From Deinococcus roseus (lineage in GTDB: Bacteria > Deinococcota > Deinococci > Deinococcales > Deinococcaceae), in assembly GCF_014646895.1 (NCBI RefSeq), contig NZ_BMOD01000001.1, forward strand, positions 119,172-183,171: a stretch of DNA of 64,000 bases. Direction: 5' to 3'. Shown here in pieces: positions 32,944 through 41,239 of the stretch (position 1 is its first letter; every line of letters begins with the position of its first letter). A program made the translations under genes and the position numbers. The notes under the pieces are model-generated. The model ran no database searches. It worked only from the letters and a program-made list of their open reading frames with translations, and was not told the origin of the DNA.

Positions 32944-35355
32944 ATGCGTCTGATTCTTGCCCACGACAACGCCGATCTGGATGCCATTGCCAGCCTTGCC
33001 CTGGCCCGCAAACTTCACCCGGATGCCATCCCTGTGCTGCATGGGGGTCTGGACGGCAGTGAGCGCACGGCTTTCATCCTGTTCAAGGACGCGCTGGGCA
33101 TCCTGACCCCGGAAGACCTGCCCGACGAGGAGATCGAATCCCTGATAGTGGTGGACACCCACGACCTGGGAAGGCTGGGAGAGTACGCCGAGGTGGCCCG
33201 CAAAGTGCCGGTGCTGGTGTACGACCACCATCCCACCGAAGGGGAAGTGCCTCCCGGCCATTATCAGCTTGTGGGGTCCTGCGCCACCTTGCTGACCCGC
33301 AGGATCCAGCAGGAAGGCATCGAACTGACCAACCCGGAGGCCACCCTTGCCCTGGCAGGTCTGGAGGCAGACACCGATTTTTTCCAGAACGGCAACACCA
33401 CCAGAGAAGATTTTCAGGCTGCAGCTTACCTTTCGCAGTTTGCAGATTTGCGGGTGGTGCGGGAAATCACCCGTCAGTTCTTTGACCCCGAGGCCCTGAA
33501 CATCCTGGCTGAGTTGCTGAAAAATCCGGGCTGGCAGGACATCGGAGCGTTTCGGGTGATTTTAAAAATCCTGCAGCCTGAAGACCGCATTCCCGGAGCG
33601 GGCCTGGCCATGCGCCTGATCAGCCTGACCGGAGCAGATGCCGTGTTTCTGTTCTTGCAGGATGGAGAGCGCACCGATGTGGTGGCCCGGGCCAGACAGC
33701 GCGGCCCCAATGTGGCCCGCATTTTGCAGGACCTTGGAGGAGGAGGGCACAAGCAGGCCGCCAGTGCCCGTGTGGATCTGCCGCCTGAAGAAGCTTACAG
33801 AAAGGTGCTGGAATGCACGGCATGGCAGGAGAAACCCATCCTGGTTCAGGACCGCATGACCAGAGACGTGCGCACCCTATCAGACAGCCTGAAAATCAAT
33901 GAAGCGATTGTGGAACTGGTCAAGATCGGGCACAACGGGGCACCTGTACTGCACGAAGGGAAACTGGTCGGGATGGTGTCCAGAAGGGACCTGGACCGGG
34001 CCATGCGACACGGGCTGCAAAATGCTCCAGTCAAGAGTGTGATGTCCAGAAGGGTGATTTCCATTGAACCCGATGAACCGCTGGGCCACGCCACCGAACT
34101 GATCCGCAAACATTCGGTGGGCAGGCTCCCGGTGGTCAAAGGCGGTCACCTGCTGGGCATCCTGACCCGTTCGGATTTGCTGGGAGAGGCCCCCCCCAAA
34201 CCCGACCTCACCGAGAAGGTCCTGGGGCACCTGCAAATGCAGGACTGGGAAATGATCGAAACGGTGCGGGAAAATGCCCCCTCAACCGCCCGGATCATGC
34301 TGGTGGGAGGTGCAGTCAGGGACGCTTTGCTGGGCAAACACCCCACCGATCTGGATGTGGTGGTCAGTGGTGTGGATGTCATCGAAGTGGCACAGCAGAG
34401 CGGTCTGGATTTCAAATGCTACCCCCAGTATGGCAATGCCACCCTGACCCTGCCCAACGGCAATCACCTGGACCTGATTCAGGCCAGAGACGAGTACTAC
34501 ACTGCCCCAGGAGCAGCCCCCACCGTGATGAAAGGCACCCTGGAACAGGACCTCGCCAGACGGGATTTCACGGTGAATGCGCTGGCCCTGCAACTGACCC
34601 CGGAAGTCAAATTCATAGACCAGCACGATGGACTTTCAGATTTGCAGGCAGAGGTGCTGCGGGTGCTGCACCCCCTGAGTTTTCTGGAAGACCCCAGCCG
34701 CATTGTGCGCGGAGCAAGGCTGGCTGTGCGTCTGGGTTTCCGCCTGGAGGAACGCACCCTCAGCACCATCTCTGATGCCCTTCCACATGCAGAAATGGCC
34801 TTCAAACGCCTGAAAAACGAGCTGCTGCTGGTGTTTCAGGAGCGCACCCCCGGAGCGGTTTTTGAGATGCTGCAAGAGTGGGGGGCCGGGGAACTGTACG
34901 GATTTGGGGACCTCACCGCCTTAAAACGGGCCGATGAAGCCCGCCGCAAAGGGGAACATGTGCCCACCGAAACCCTGATGGCCCTGTGGTTGCATTCCTT
35001 TGCCCCAGAACAGCGCAAGCAAGTGGCCCGCATCTGGCAGATCCCCAAACGCACCCGCGAAGTGGCGGATCTGGCTGGACCCGAGGACTTCCTGCGCATG
35101 AGCGACTGGGAATTCCTGTACTGGTGCCTGCTCAACCCGGATCAGGCCAGAGCTTATGAGGTGGCGAAACTCACCCCTCCCCGTCAGGTCACCGGCAAGG
35201 ACCTGCTGGACCTGGGCATGAAACCAGGATCTGCATTGGGAGAACTGCTGGAACACCTGAAGGTTTTGAGGCAGCAGGAAGAAGTGAGCGGTTTTGAGGA
35301 AGAACTGGAAGTGGCGAGGAGGTGGATTCGGGATGGGAGAGATGCCGAGGGCTAA
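32944..35355 (+). CDS. DHH phosphoesterase - CBS pair - poly(A) polymerase/tRNA nucleotidyltransferase fusion
   Basis: An 803-residue three-part protein. Residues 1 to about 295 form a DHH/DHHA1 phosphoesterase (AHDNADLDAIASL, VVDTHDLG, YDHHPTEG at about 91-98, and GGGGHKQAAS). Two CBS modules follow (about 305-430). From about 450 it is a class II nucleotidyltransferase: LVGGAVRDALLGK, the metal Asps in TDLDVVV, RRDFTVNALAL and DPSRIVRGARLAVRLGF. Aquifex and Deinococcus-Thermus bacteria split CCA addition into CC- and A-adding enzymes, and this fused form is the A-adding type; whether it adds A to tRNA or also trims RNA cannot be read here. TATGCT (32931-32936) lies 7 bases before the ATG, fitting a leaderless start. 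Confidence 0.93.
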   Translation: MRLILAHDNADLDAIASLALARKLHPDAIPVLHGGLDGSERTAFILFKDALGILTPEDLPDEEIESLIVVDTHDLGRLGEYAEVARKVPVLVYDHHPTEGEVPPGHYQLVGSCATLLTRRIQQEGIELTNPEATLALAGLEADTDFFQNGNTTREDFQAAAYLSQFADLRVVREITRQFFDPEALNILAELLKNPGWQDIGAFRVILKILQPEDRIPGAGLAMRLISLTGADAVFLFLQDGERTDVVARARQRGPNVARILQDLGGGGHKQAASARVDLPPEEAYRKVLECTAWQEKPILVQDRMTRDVRTLSDSLKINEAIVELVKIGHNGAPVLHEGKLVGMVSRRDLDRAMRHGLQNAPVKSVMSRRVISIEPDEPLGHATELIRKHSVGRLPVVKGGHLLGILTRSDLLGEAPPKPDLTEKVLGHLQMQDWEMIETVRENAPSTARIMLVGGAVRDALLGKHPTDLDVVVSGVDVIEVAQQSGLDFKCYPQYGNATLTLPNGNHLDLIQARDEYYTAPGAAPTVMKGTLEQDLARRDFTVNALALQLTPEVKFIDQHDGLSDLQAEVLRVLHPLSFLEDPSRIVRGARLAVRLGFRLEERTLSTISDALPHAEMAFKRLKNELLLVFQERTPGAVFEMLQEWGAGELYGFGDLTALKRADEARRKGEHVPTETLMALWLHSFAPEQRKQVARIWQIPKRTREVADLAGPEDFLRMSDWEFLYWCLLNPDQARAYEVAKLTPPRQVTGKDLLDLGMKPGSALGELLEHLKVLRQQEEVSGFEEELEVARRWIRDGRDAEG

Positions 35356-35476
35356 AAGCTTCCTGAACGCCTGAATGGTCGTTCAAAACAAAACCGCACA
35401 GCCCTGAACTGCACAACACCTGTCTTCTGTCTTTTGCACTCGGCCCTTGGCCCTCAGCTCTCGGCAAGGCGAAGCC

Positions 35477-37282
35477 TCACGCCCCAATCGCCTCCTCCTC
35501 TGCCAATTGGTAGTATTTGGCCTGCAGCCTGAACATGGTGGCGTATTCTCCGCCCAGATGCAGCAGTTCTGCATGGGTCCCCTGCTCGATCAGGTGGCCG
35601 CCTTTGAGCACCAGAATGCGGTCTGCCATCTGCACCGAGGCCAGACGGTGGGTGACCAGCAGCACGGTTTTGCCTTTTGCCAGTGCAGCAAATTGTTCAT
35701 AAAGGTCATGTTCGGATTTGGGGTCAATGGCGGCGGTGGGCTCGTCCAGAATCAGGATCTGGGGATTGCGATAAAAAGCCCTTGCAATGGCGAGTTTCTG
35801 CCACTGGCCCCCGGAGAGTTCCGTTCCTCCGAAGGATTTTCCCAGCAGGGTCTGCAAGCCCTGGGGCAGCACCTCGAATTTAAAGCCGCTCTTCGAGGCG
35901 GCCTGTTCTGCGCCTTGCAAATCCTGTTTCTGCAAATCCCCCAGCAAGATGTTGTCCTGCACGCTCAGGTGGTATTTGCCAAAATCCTGAAAGACCGCTC
36001 CCATTCTGCTTCTCCAGTCCTGCACATCCAGGGTTCTGAGGTCAGTTCCGTCCACCCGGATGGTGCCCGTGGTGGGGTCATAAAAGCGACACAGCAGTTT
36101 GATCAGGGTGCTTTTTCCTGCCCCGTTCTCCCCCACCAGGGCCACGGTTTCTCCAGCTTTGAGGGTGAAAGTCAGGTCTCTCAGGATCTGGCGGCCATCG
36201 GGGTAAGAGAAGCTGACGTTTTCAAACTGGATGCCTTCTTGCAAGGTGCCTGAGATGTGCTGGGGGTTTTGAGGCAAGACCAGCGGTTCCTGAAAATCCA
36301 GAAAGTAAAAGAGCTTCTCGAAATACAGGATGTGCTCTTTCAGCAGGCTGTGGTAAATGGTGAAGCTGTCCAGCAGGCTCTGGATCTGACCGAGGGCCTG
36401 CACCACAACCACGATGCTACCGGCGGTGACTTTTTGAGATGCAGCCAGCAAAAGCACATATCCAAAACTGAAAACGCCTCCTGCAGTGCTGAGCAGCAAG
36501 GTCAGGATGGGTTCACGGGCCAATTTCAGGCGTTCTTTGCCCATCACCTGCTGCAAAGCCTGAAAAGCCCCCATCAGACGGTGTTCAAAATGGGGCCCCA
36601 GGTTGTAGATGCGGATTTCCCTGGCACTGGACTCCTGGGTCAGGAGTCCCCGAAAGTAATTGATTTCCAGGGCTTCCTTGCGTGTGGACATCAGGCCCTT
36701 CCAGCCCGAAGCCCGCAACGCTGTGTTCTTGAAGACCCCCGGGAGGCTGCAGGCCACCAGTAAAAAGGGCATCCACCAGACCAATGTCCCCACCAGAAAC
36801 AGCAGGCCGGTCAGGGTCACCAGCAAACGCACCCAGTTGATGGTGGCGACCAGCAGGTTCAGGGGGCGGCTGCTGGAAAGCCTGTTCAGCACTTCCAGGT
36901 CCTGGTAGAACACGCTGTTCTCAAAAGGTTGCAGCCCCTGAAAACCGTGGGCTTTGCGCACCAGTTGCTGGTTGATGAAGGCGGTGGTGTGCTCGTTCAT
37001 GTGGGCCACCAGGTAATTGATCCAGGGTTCCAGCACCTGACCCAGCAAGACACTGCTGCCCCACCACACCAGCACCCAGATCAGTGGTTCAAAGTTCTGG
37101 GTGGGCAGGTGAAACAGCACATCCAGGGTGATTTTGGAAAGCCAGGTTTGCAGGGCTGGCAGCAGGCCTTGCAACACCATCAGGACCACCAGCAGGGCGG
37201 CTTCTCTGGGCATGGACTTGAAAATCAGGGCATATGATCTGTAAAACAGGCGGCTTTGTTGGGCGTAACCTTTGATGTTCAT
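35477..37282 (-). CDS. ABC exporter, fused membrane and ATPase domains
   Basis: A 601-residue half-transporter expected to dimerise in the cytoplasmic membrane. The first 320 residues hold about six membrane helices. The ATPase half has Walker A GENGAGKST, Q-loop VFQDFGKYHLSV, signature ELSGGQWQKLAIARA, Walker B ILILDEPTAAID and the H-loop LLVTHRLASV. I chose ATG 37282, five bases after GGAGG; the 23 residues upstream have no ribosome site. Substrate unknown. It stands alone. Confidence 0.92.
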   Translation of the reverse strand: MNIKGYAQQSRLFYRSYALIFKSMPREAALLVVLMVLQGLLPALQTWLSKITLDVLFHLPTQNFEPLIWVLVWWGSSVLLGQVLEPWINYLVAHMNEHTTAFINQQLVRKAHGFQGLQPFENSVFYQDLEVLNRLSSSRPLNLLVATINWVRLLVTLTGLLFLVGTLVWWMPFLLVACSLPGVFKNTALRASGWKGLMSTRKEALEINYFRGLLTQESSAREIRIYNLGPHFEHRLMGAFQALQQVMGKERLKLAREPILTLLLSTAGGVFSFGYVLLLAASQKVTAGSIVVVVQALGQIQSLLDSFTIYHSLLKEHILYFEKLFYFLDFQEPLVLPQNPQHISGTLQEGIQFENVSFSYPDGRQILRDLTFTLKAGETVALVGENGAGKSTLIKLLCRFYDPTTGTIRVDGTDLRTLDVQDWRSRMGAVFQDFGKYHLSVQDNILLGDLQKQDLQGAEQAASKSGFKFEVLPQGLQTLLGKSFGGTELSGGQWQKLAIARAFYRNPQILILDEPTAAIDPKSEHDLYEQFAALAKGKTVLLVTHRLASVQMADRILVLKGGHLIEQGTHAELLHLGGEYATMFRLQAKYYQLAEEEAIGA

Positions 37283-37335
37283 TCTGGCCTCCAGCATTGC
37301 AAACAGGGATTGGGAAACAAAAGATAACACAATCA

Positions 37336-37369
37336 AAAAGGGCTTCTGCATTGAATATACAGAAGCCCG
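37336..37369 (-). terminator. Terminator after the TPR/glycosidase-like gene
   Basis: On the minus strand GGGCTTCTG and CAGAAGCCC form a perfect 9-bp stem around 11 bases, followed by TTTTTG. Confidence 0.88.
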
Positions 37370-37431
37370 ATGCTGGGTCTGGGGCGTGTTATGCTTGCAT
37401 CATCAAAGACAACCCAGAATGATTTTTCTGC

Positions 37432-39792
37432 TCATTTGCTGGCAGGTTTCCAGAAGTCCTGCAGGCTGTTAAACACAGGTTTGATGCGCAGTTTGAAAGG
37501 AGGCTGCTCCCAGGTGTCCCAGGTCAGGTCGTACACTTTGCCATCCCAGGACACTTTGATGCCAGGAACCTGCACGTAACCCTGATCTGTGGTGAGGTCC
37601 AGCACATAACGGCTGCTGGGGTCCGTGAAGTTGATCAGGGTCCAGGGCAGGCGCACATGGGTGTATTTCTCTGCAACACAGTAATCCCGGGTGGCATCCC
37701 GTCCAGTGCTTTCATTGCCGGGTTTCAGGATGCCCGGGAAATCCAGTTTTCTGGGGTACAGCTTTTCATCCCTGGAGAAGCGCAACCGGTTGGGCTGGGA
37801 AACGATGGGCACATATTCCGCTCCGGGTTTTGGTTTTGCCGTGCGGTTGAAAACCAGCGTGCGGTAACTGCCATCCTGCACGTCCAGAAAGGGCGCATAT
37901 GCAGCGTTGACCCTGACCTCTGTGATGTCTTTCGGTTTGATCAGCACCTGATATTCGTAGCCTTCTGCAGGGTGGGTGTTCAGCTCAAAGCTGGTGTCTC
38001 CGGTGGTGGGCAGCCAGAAATGCAAATAGGCAGAGGTCACCCGGGCTTTCAGGCCCTTCTGACCGTCCAGTGTGATGGCTGTGCTGGGGGCGGGAGAACA
38101 CAGGGGCACTTCACGGGCATCTTCGGCAGCGACCACACCATAGTTTTGCTCTGCATCCATCACGTTCAGCCACCTGGGGTTGTGCTCTGCCGGAAGTTCA
38201 AAATCCATGTACAGCCAGTTGCGCTTGAACCACTCATCCAGCAGGGCAAAGAGGATGCCTCCGGCCAGACCCGCATCTTTGATTTCTTTGAACAGCTCCA
38301 CATCTATGCGGGCCTGTTCGGCCTCGCTGTGGCCTCCGTGGGTGAAACCCTGATTCTGGAAGTGGGCCACACTGCGGCTGCTGGGCACCCCGATTTCGGA
38401 AATCAGGATGGGCATGTCTCCATAGTGTTTTTTCAGGTCTTCCAGGTAGCCCTGGTAGTTGGACACCGGGTGCTGGCTGTATCCACCGTCCAGGTTCATG
38501 AAATCCGGGTAGTAAGGGTAAGCGTGGTAGGAGGCGAACTGACCTGCTTTGAAGGCACTGGTGGAGTGGATCTTTTTGGCATCCAGACCCACCTCATCGT
38601 TGTTGAACTCGTTGACCAGGGATTTCTCGAATTGCTCTCCGAGTTTTTTGCGGATGGCATTTTCCTCATCGCGGGTGGTTTCGGTGATGTGGGTGAGGGG
38701 ATCCAGGGTGGGCCAGTTGGTGAAGGCCATGGGGGTTTGCTGGTTGTAGGTGTCCACCTGATAAGCAATGATGCGGTCCATGATGCGGGTCAGCCAGGCT
38801 TCCATGGGCTGCACGTTCTCTGCGGTCAGGAAACGACCCTGATAAGCGGTGAAGTTGGGGGCCATGTCGTGAAAGGCAATCACCGAGTAAGGTTCCCACT
38901 CGCGACCAATGATGATCCCCAGCAGGTAGGGGCTGACATCTCTGGTGTAAAGCCCAGAAGCGTGTCCCGGAACAGGCTGTATGGCAGCACGTCCGTGAAT
39001 CACATTGATCACGTGGGTGGCTTCTCTGTAAAACTGCTCCTCGAAGGCCCCCTGGAAGTTGTCGTCTTCGGGGAGCTCGGTCCAGACCCCGTGAATCAAA
39101 TAAATGGGGTCCTGCTTGTGGCTCTGGTTGTGTTCATAGAGGGCTTCATAAAAGCTGGGCGGCAGGATGGTGTAGGCCCGCACCACGTTGCCGTGCATCT
39201 CCCCCACCATCTTCAGCCACTGCTGATAATAAGGTTTGTCCGGGAATTCCGAGGGGAATTTTCCAGGCAGTGCCACCCCGAAATTCACCCCTTTGACTTC
39301 TATGAATTGACCAGCAGCCGTCTGAAACCCTCTGGCACTGAGGGTGTAGGGCATCACCAGTTTGGCAGGCTTTTTGTAGGCAGGAAGGTCCTTCTCTGAG
39401 ATGGCGGCAGGGTACTTCTTGTATTCCTCTGCAATGTCTTTGCGCTCCGGGTGTGCCTTGAGGGTGCTTTGCAACAACAATCTGGCCTCTTCGGTTTTTC
39501 CAGTGCGGGCCAGAATGAGCGCTTTCACATACGCAGCATCAGGGTCTTTGAGGTCCACACCTTGCAAGGCATTCAGGGCCTCGGTGTATTTTTTGAGCTG
39601 GTAATAGGCAAAAGCCAGCAAAATGCGAACATCCTGATCTTTGGGGGTGGTTTTCAGTTGCTGCTGCAGCAAATCCACAGCTTTCTGAAATTCCTGGTTG
39701 CGGTAGGCTTTCTGGGCATCCTGATAGGGTGTGGCGTGAGACATGGAAACCACCAGCACAAACAAGAGGGCAATGGAGCGGTAAAACTTCAT
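37432..39792 (-). CDS. Secreted protein with TPR repeats and glycoside hydrolase-like domain
   Basis: A 786-residue exported protein. The signal peptide is MKFYRSIALLFVLVVSMSHA. About 100 residues of TPR follow (AQKAYRNQEFQKAVDLLQQQ, ILLAFAYYQLKKYTEALNAL). From about 145 it resembles a TIM-barrel glycosidase: FIEVKGVNFGVALPGKFP, MVGEMHGNVVRAYTILPP, SYHAYPYYPDF, ILISEIGVPSSRSVAH (the Glu may be catalytic) and LAGGILFALLDEWFKRNW. The last 200 residues look beta-rich. The domain order TPR then glycosidase-like is unusual. On the minus strand TAAAGT ends 6 bases before the ATG, suggesting a leaderless mRNA. Family and substrate not certain. Confidence 0.8.
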   Translation of the reverse strand: MKFYRSIALLFVLVVSMSHATPYQDAQKAYRNQEFQKAVDLLQQQLKTTPKDQDVRILLAFAYYQLKKYTEALNALQGVDLKDPDAAYVKALILARTGKTEEARLLLQSTLKAHPERKDIAEEYKKYPAAISEKDLPAYKKPAKLVMPYTLSARGFQTAAGQFIEVKGVNFGVALPGKFPSEFPDKPYYQQWLKMVGEMHGNVVRAYTILPPSFYEALYEHNQSHKQDPIYLIHGVWTELPEDDNFQGAFEEQFYREATHVINVIHGRAAIQPVPGHASGLYTRDVSPYLLGIIIGREWEPYSVIAFHDMAPNFTAYQGRFLTAENVQPMEAWLTRIMDRIIAYQVDTYNQQTPMAFTNWPTLDPLTHITETTRDEENAIRKKLGEQFEKSLVNEFNNDEVGLDAKKIHSTSAFKAGQFASYHAYPYYPDFMNLDGGYSQHPVSNYQGYLEDLKKHYGDMPILISEIGVPSSRSVAHFQNQGFTHGGHSEAEQARIDVELFKEIKDAGLAGGILFALLDEWFKRNWLYMDFELPAEHNPRWLNVMDAEQNYGVVAAEDAREVPLCSPAPSTAITLDGQKGLKARVTSAYLHFWLPTTGDTSFELNTHPAEGYEYQVLIKPKDITEVRVNAAYAPFLDVQDGSYRTLVFNRTAKPKPGAEYVPIVSQPNRLRFSRDEKLYPRKLDFPGILKPGNESTGRDATRDYCVAEKYTHVRLPWTLINFTDPSSRYVLDLTTDQGYVQVPGIKVSWDGKVYDLTWDTWEQPPFKLRIKPVFNSLQDFWKPASK

Positions 39793-39849
39793 GCTTTTAC
39801 TTTAGCGTGTCTGGAACCAGAAAAATGAAGCTTTTGCTGAAAAGCAGTC

Positions 39850-39990
39850 AGTTTTCAGCAGTCAGCCGTCAGCAAACAGAGCATCTCTTACACTCCTGCT
39901 GTTGCACAGGACCCATCAAGCACAAAACGCCCTCCTCCAACGCACAGGTTTGCAAGGGAGGTTTTTGCTGACAGCTGACTGCTGAAAGCT
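39850..39990. repeat. Element with 27-bp imperfect terminal inverted repeats
   Basis: The left arm (39850-39876) and right arm (39962-39990) are inverted copies with only a few mismatches, both built from CAGCAGTCAGC-like units, around an 85-bp centre without a gene. MITE-like in form. It lies in the divergent promoter gap between the TPR/glycosidase-like gene and dnaJ. Confidence 0.6.
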
Positions 39991-40050
39991 CCAAAAAAGT
40001 GCACAGCACTCCCCTCACAAAGCTTGAGTGTGTTATTGTGAAGTACAGGT

Positions 40051-41166
40051 ATGGATTACTACCAAATCCTTGGTGTGGAAAAAGACGCCTCACAAGAAGA
40101 AATCAAGCGCGCCTACCGTGCTCTGGCCCTCAAGTACCACCCGGACCGGAACAAGGAGGAGGGCGCACAGGAAAAATTCGCCCAGATCAACAACGCCTAC
40201 GCCACCCTGTCTGACCCTGACAAGCGGGCACACTACGACCGTTACGGCAGCGAACCCCAGACCGGGGGCATGCCCGGAGGCGGTGCAGGCGGTTTCAGTG
40301 TAGAAGACCTGTTTTCCCAGTTCTTTGGAGATGCCTTCTTCGGGGGGCAGGGGAACCGCAGGGGCAACGCCAAACCCAGAGGTGAAGACCTGCAGGTGGA
40401 TGCAGAAATCACCCTGGAGGAAGCCCGTGACGGCGCAGAAATCGAAGTGGAGGTGGACCGCCTCACCACCTGCGATGCCTGCGAGGGCTCCCGCAGCGAA
40501 CCCGGCAGCACCCCCAAAACCTGCACCACCTGCAGCGGTTCAGGATACGTGCGCCACCAGCAAAGAACCATTCTGGGTTCCTTTGTCACCGAACAACCCT
40601 GCCAGACCTGCCGGGGTGAAGGCGTGCTGATCACCGATCCCTGCAAAAAATGCAAAGGTCGGGGCCGCGTCATCAACACCGAAAAGATCAAGGTCAAACT
40701 GCCCAAAGGCATTGACGGAGGTTACCGTTTGCGTGTGACCGGACAGGGCAACGATGGACCGGGAGGTGCAGGAGACCTTTACGTTCACCTCACCATGAAG
40801 GCCCACCCCCATTTGAAGCGGGAAGAAGAGCACCTGCATTACGTGGCAGAACTGGGCATCACCGAGGCGATTTTTGGGGGCAAGATCAATGTGCCCACCC
40901 TGGATGGAGACAAAGAAGTAGAGGTCAAACCCGGCACCCAGCACGGAGAGTACACCCGCCTGCGTTCCATGGGCATGCCCAGACTGCAGGGGGGTGGCAA
41001 TGGTGATCTGTGCGTGCATTTCAAGATCAACATCCCCAGTGCCGCCAAACTCAGCAAGGAAGCCAAAACCCACCTGGAAGCCTACGCCAAAGTGGTGGGC
41101 GAGCACCCCGAGGAGCACAAAGAAGGCTTCTTCGAAAAAATTGGCAAGGCTTTAAGGGGCGAGTAA
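40051..41166 (+). CDS. dnaJ: Chaperone protein DnaJ
   Basis: A 371-residue type I Hsp40 that stimulates the DnaK ATPase and binds unfolded proteins. It has the J-domain with YHPDRN (HPD motif), a short Gly-rich segment GGMPGGGAGGF, four zinc-finger Cys repeats (CDACEGS, CTTCSGSG, CQTCRGEG, CKKCKGRG) and the beta-rich substrate-binding C-terminal domains (VKLPKGIDGGYRLRVTGQGN). The first zinc motif reads CEGSRS rather than CxGxG. No dnaK or grpE is adjacent. Followed by a strong terminator. Confidence 0.96.
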   Translation: MDYYQILGVEKDASQEEIKRAYRALALKYHPDRNKEEGAQEKFAQINNAYATLSDPDKRAHYDRYGSEPQTGGMPGGGAGGFSVEDLFSQFFGDAFFGGQGNRRGNAKPRGEDLQVDAEITLEEARDGAEIEVEVDRLTTCDACEGSRSEPGSTPKTCTTCSGSGYVRHQQRTILGSFVTEQPCQTCRGEGVLITDPCKKCKGRGRVINTEKIKVKLPKGIDGGYRLRVTGQGNDGPGGAGDLYVHLTMKAHPHLKREEEHLHYVAELGITEAIFGGKINVPTLDGDKEVEVKPGTQHGEYTRLRSMGMPRLQGGGNGDLCVHFKINIPSAAKLSKEAKTHLEAYAKVVGEHPEEHKEGFFEKIGKALRGE

Positions 41167-41188
41167 CCCTTGCGCAGCACAAAAAGAG

Positions 41189-41216
41189 AACCAGAGGATT
41201 TTTCCTCTGGTTTTTT
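41189..41216 (+). terminator. Terminator after dnaJ
   Basis: AACCAGAGGA-TTTT-TCCTCTGGTT with a T run, a perfect 10-bp stem. It can also serve the convergent vWA gene. Confidence 0.92.
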
Positions 41217-41239
41217 GATGGGGTTTGATCGGTGGGGGT

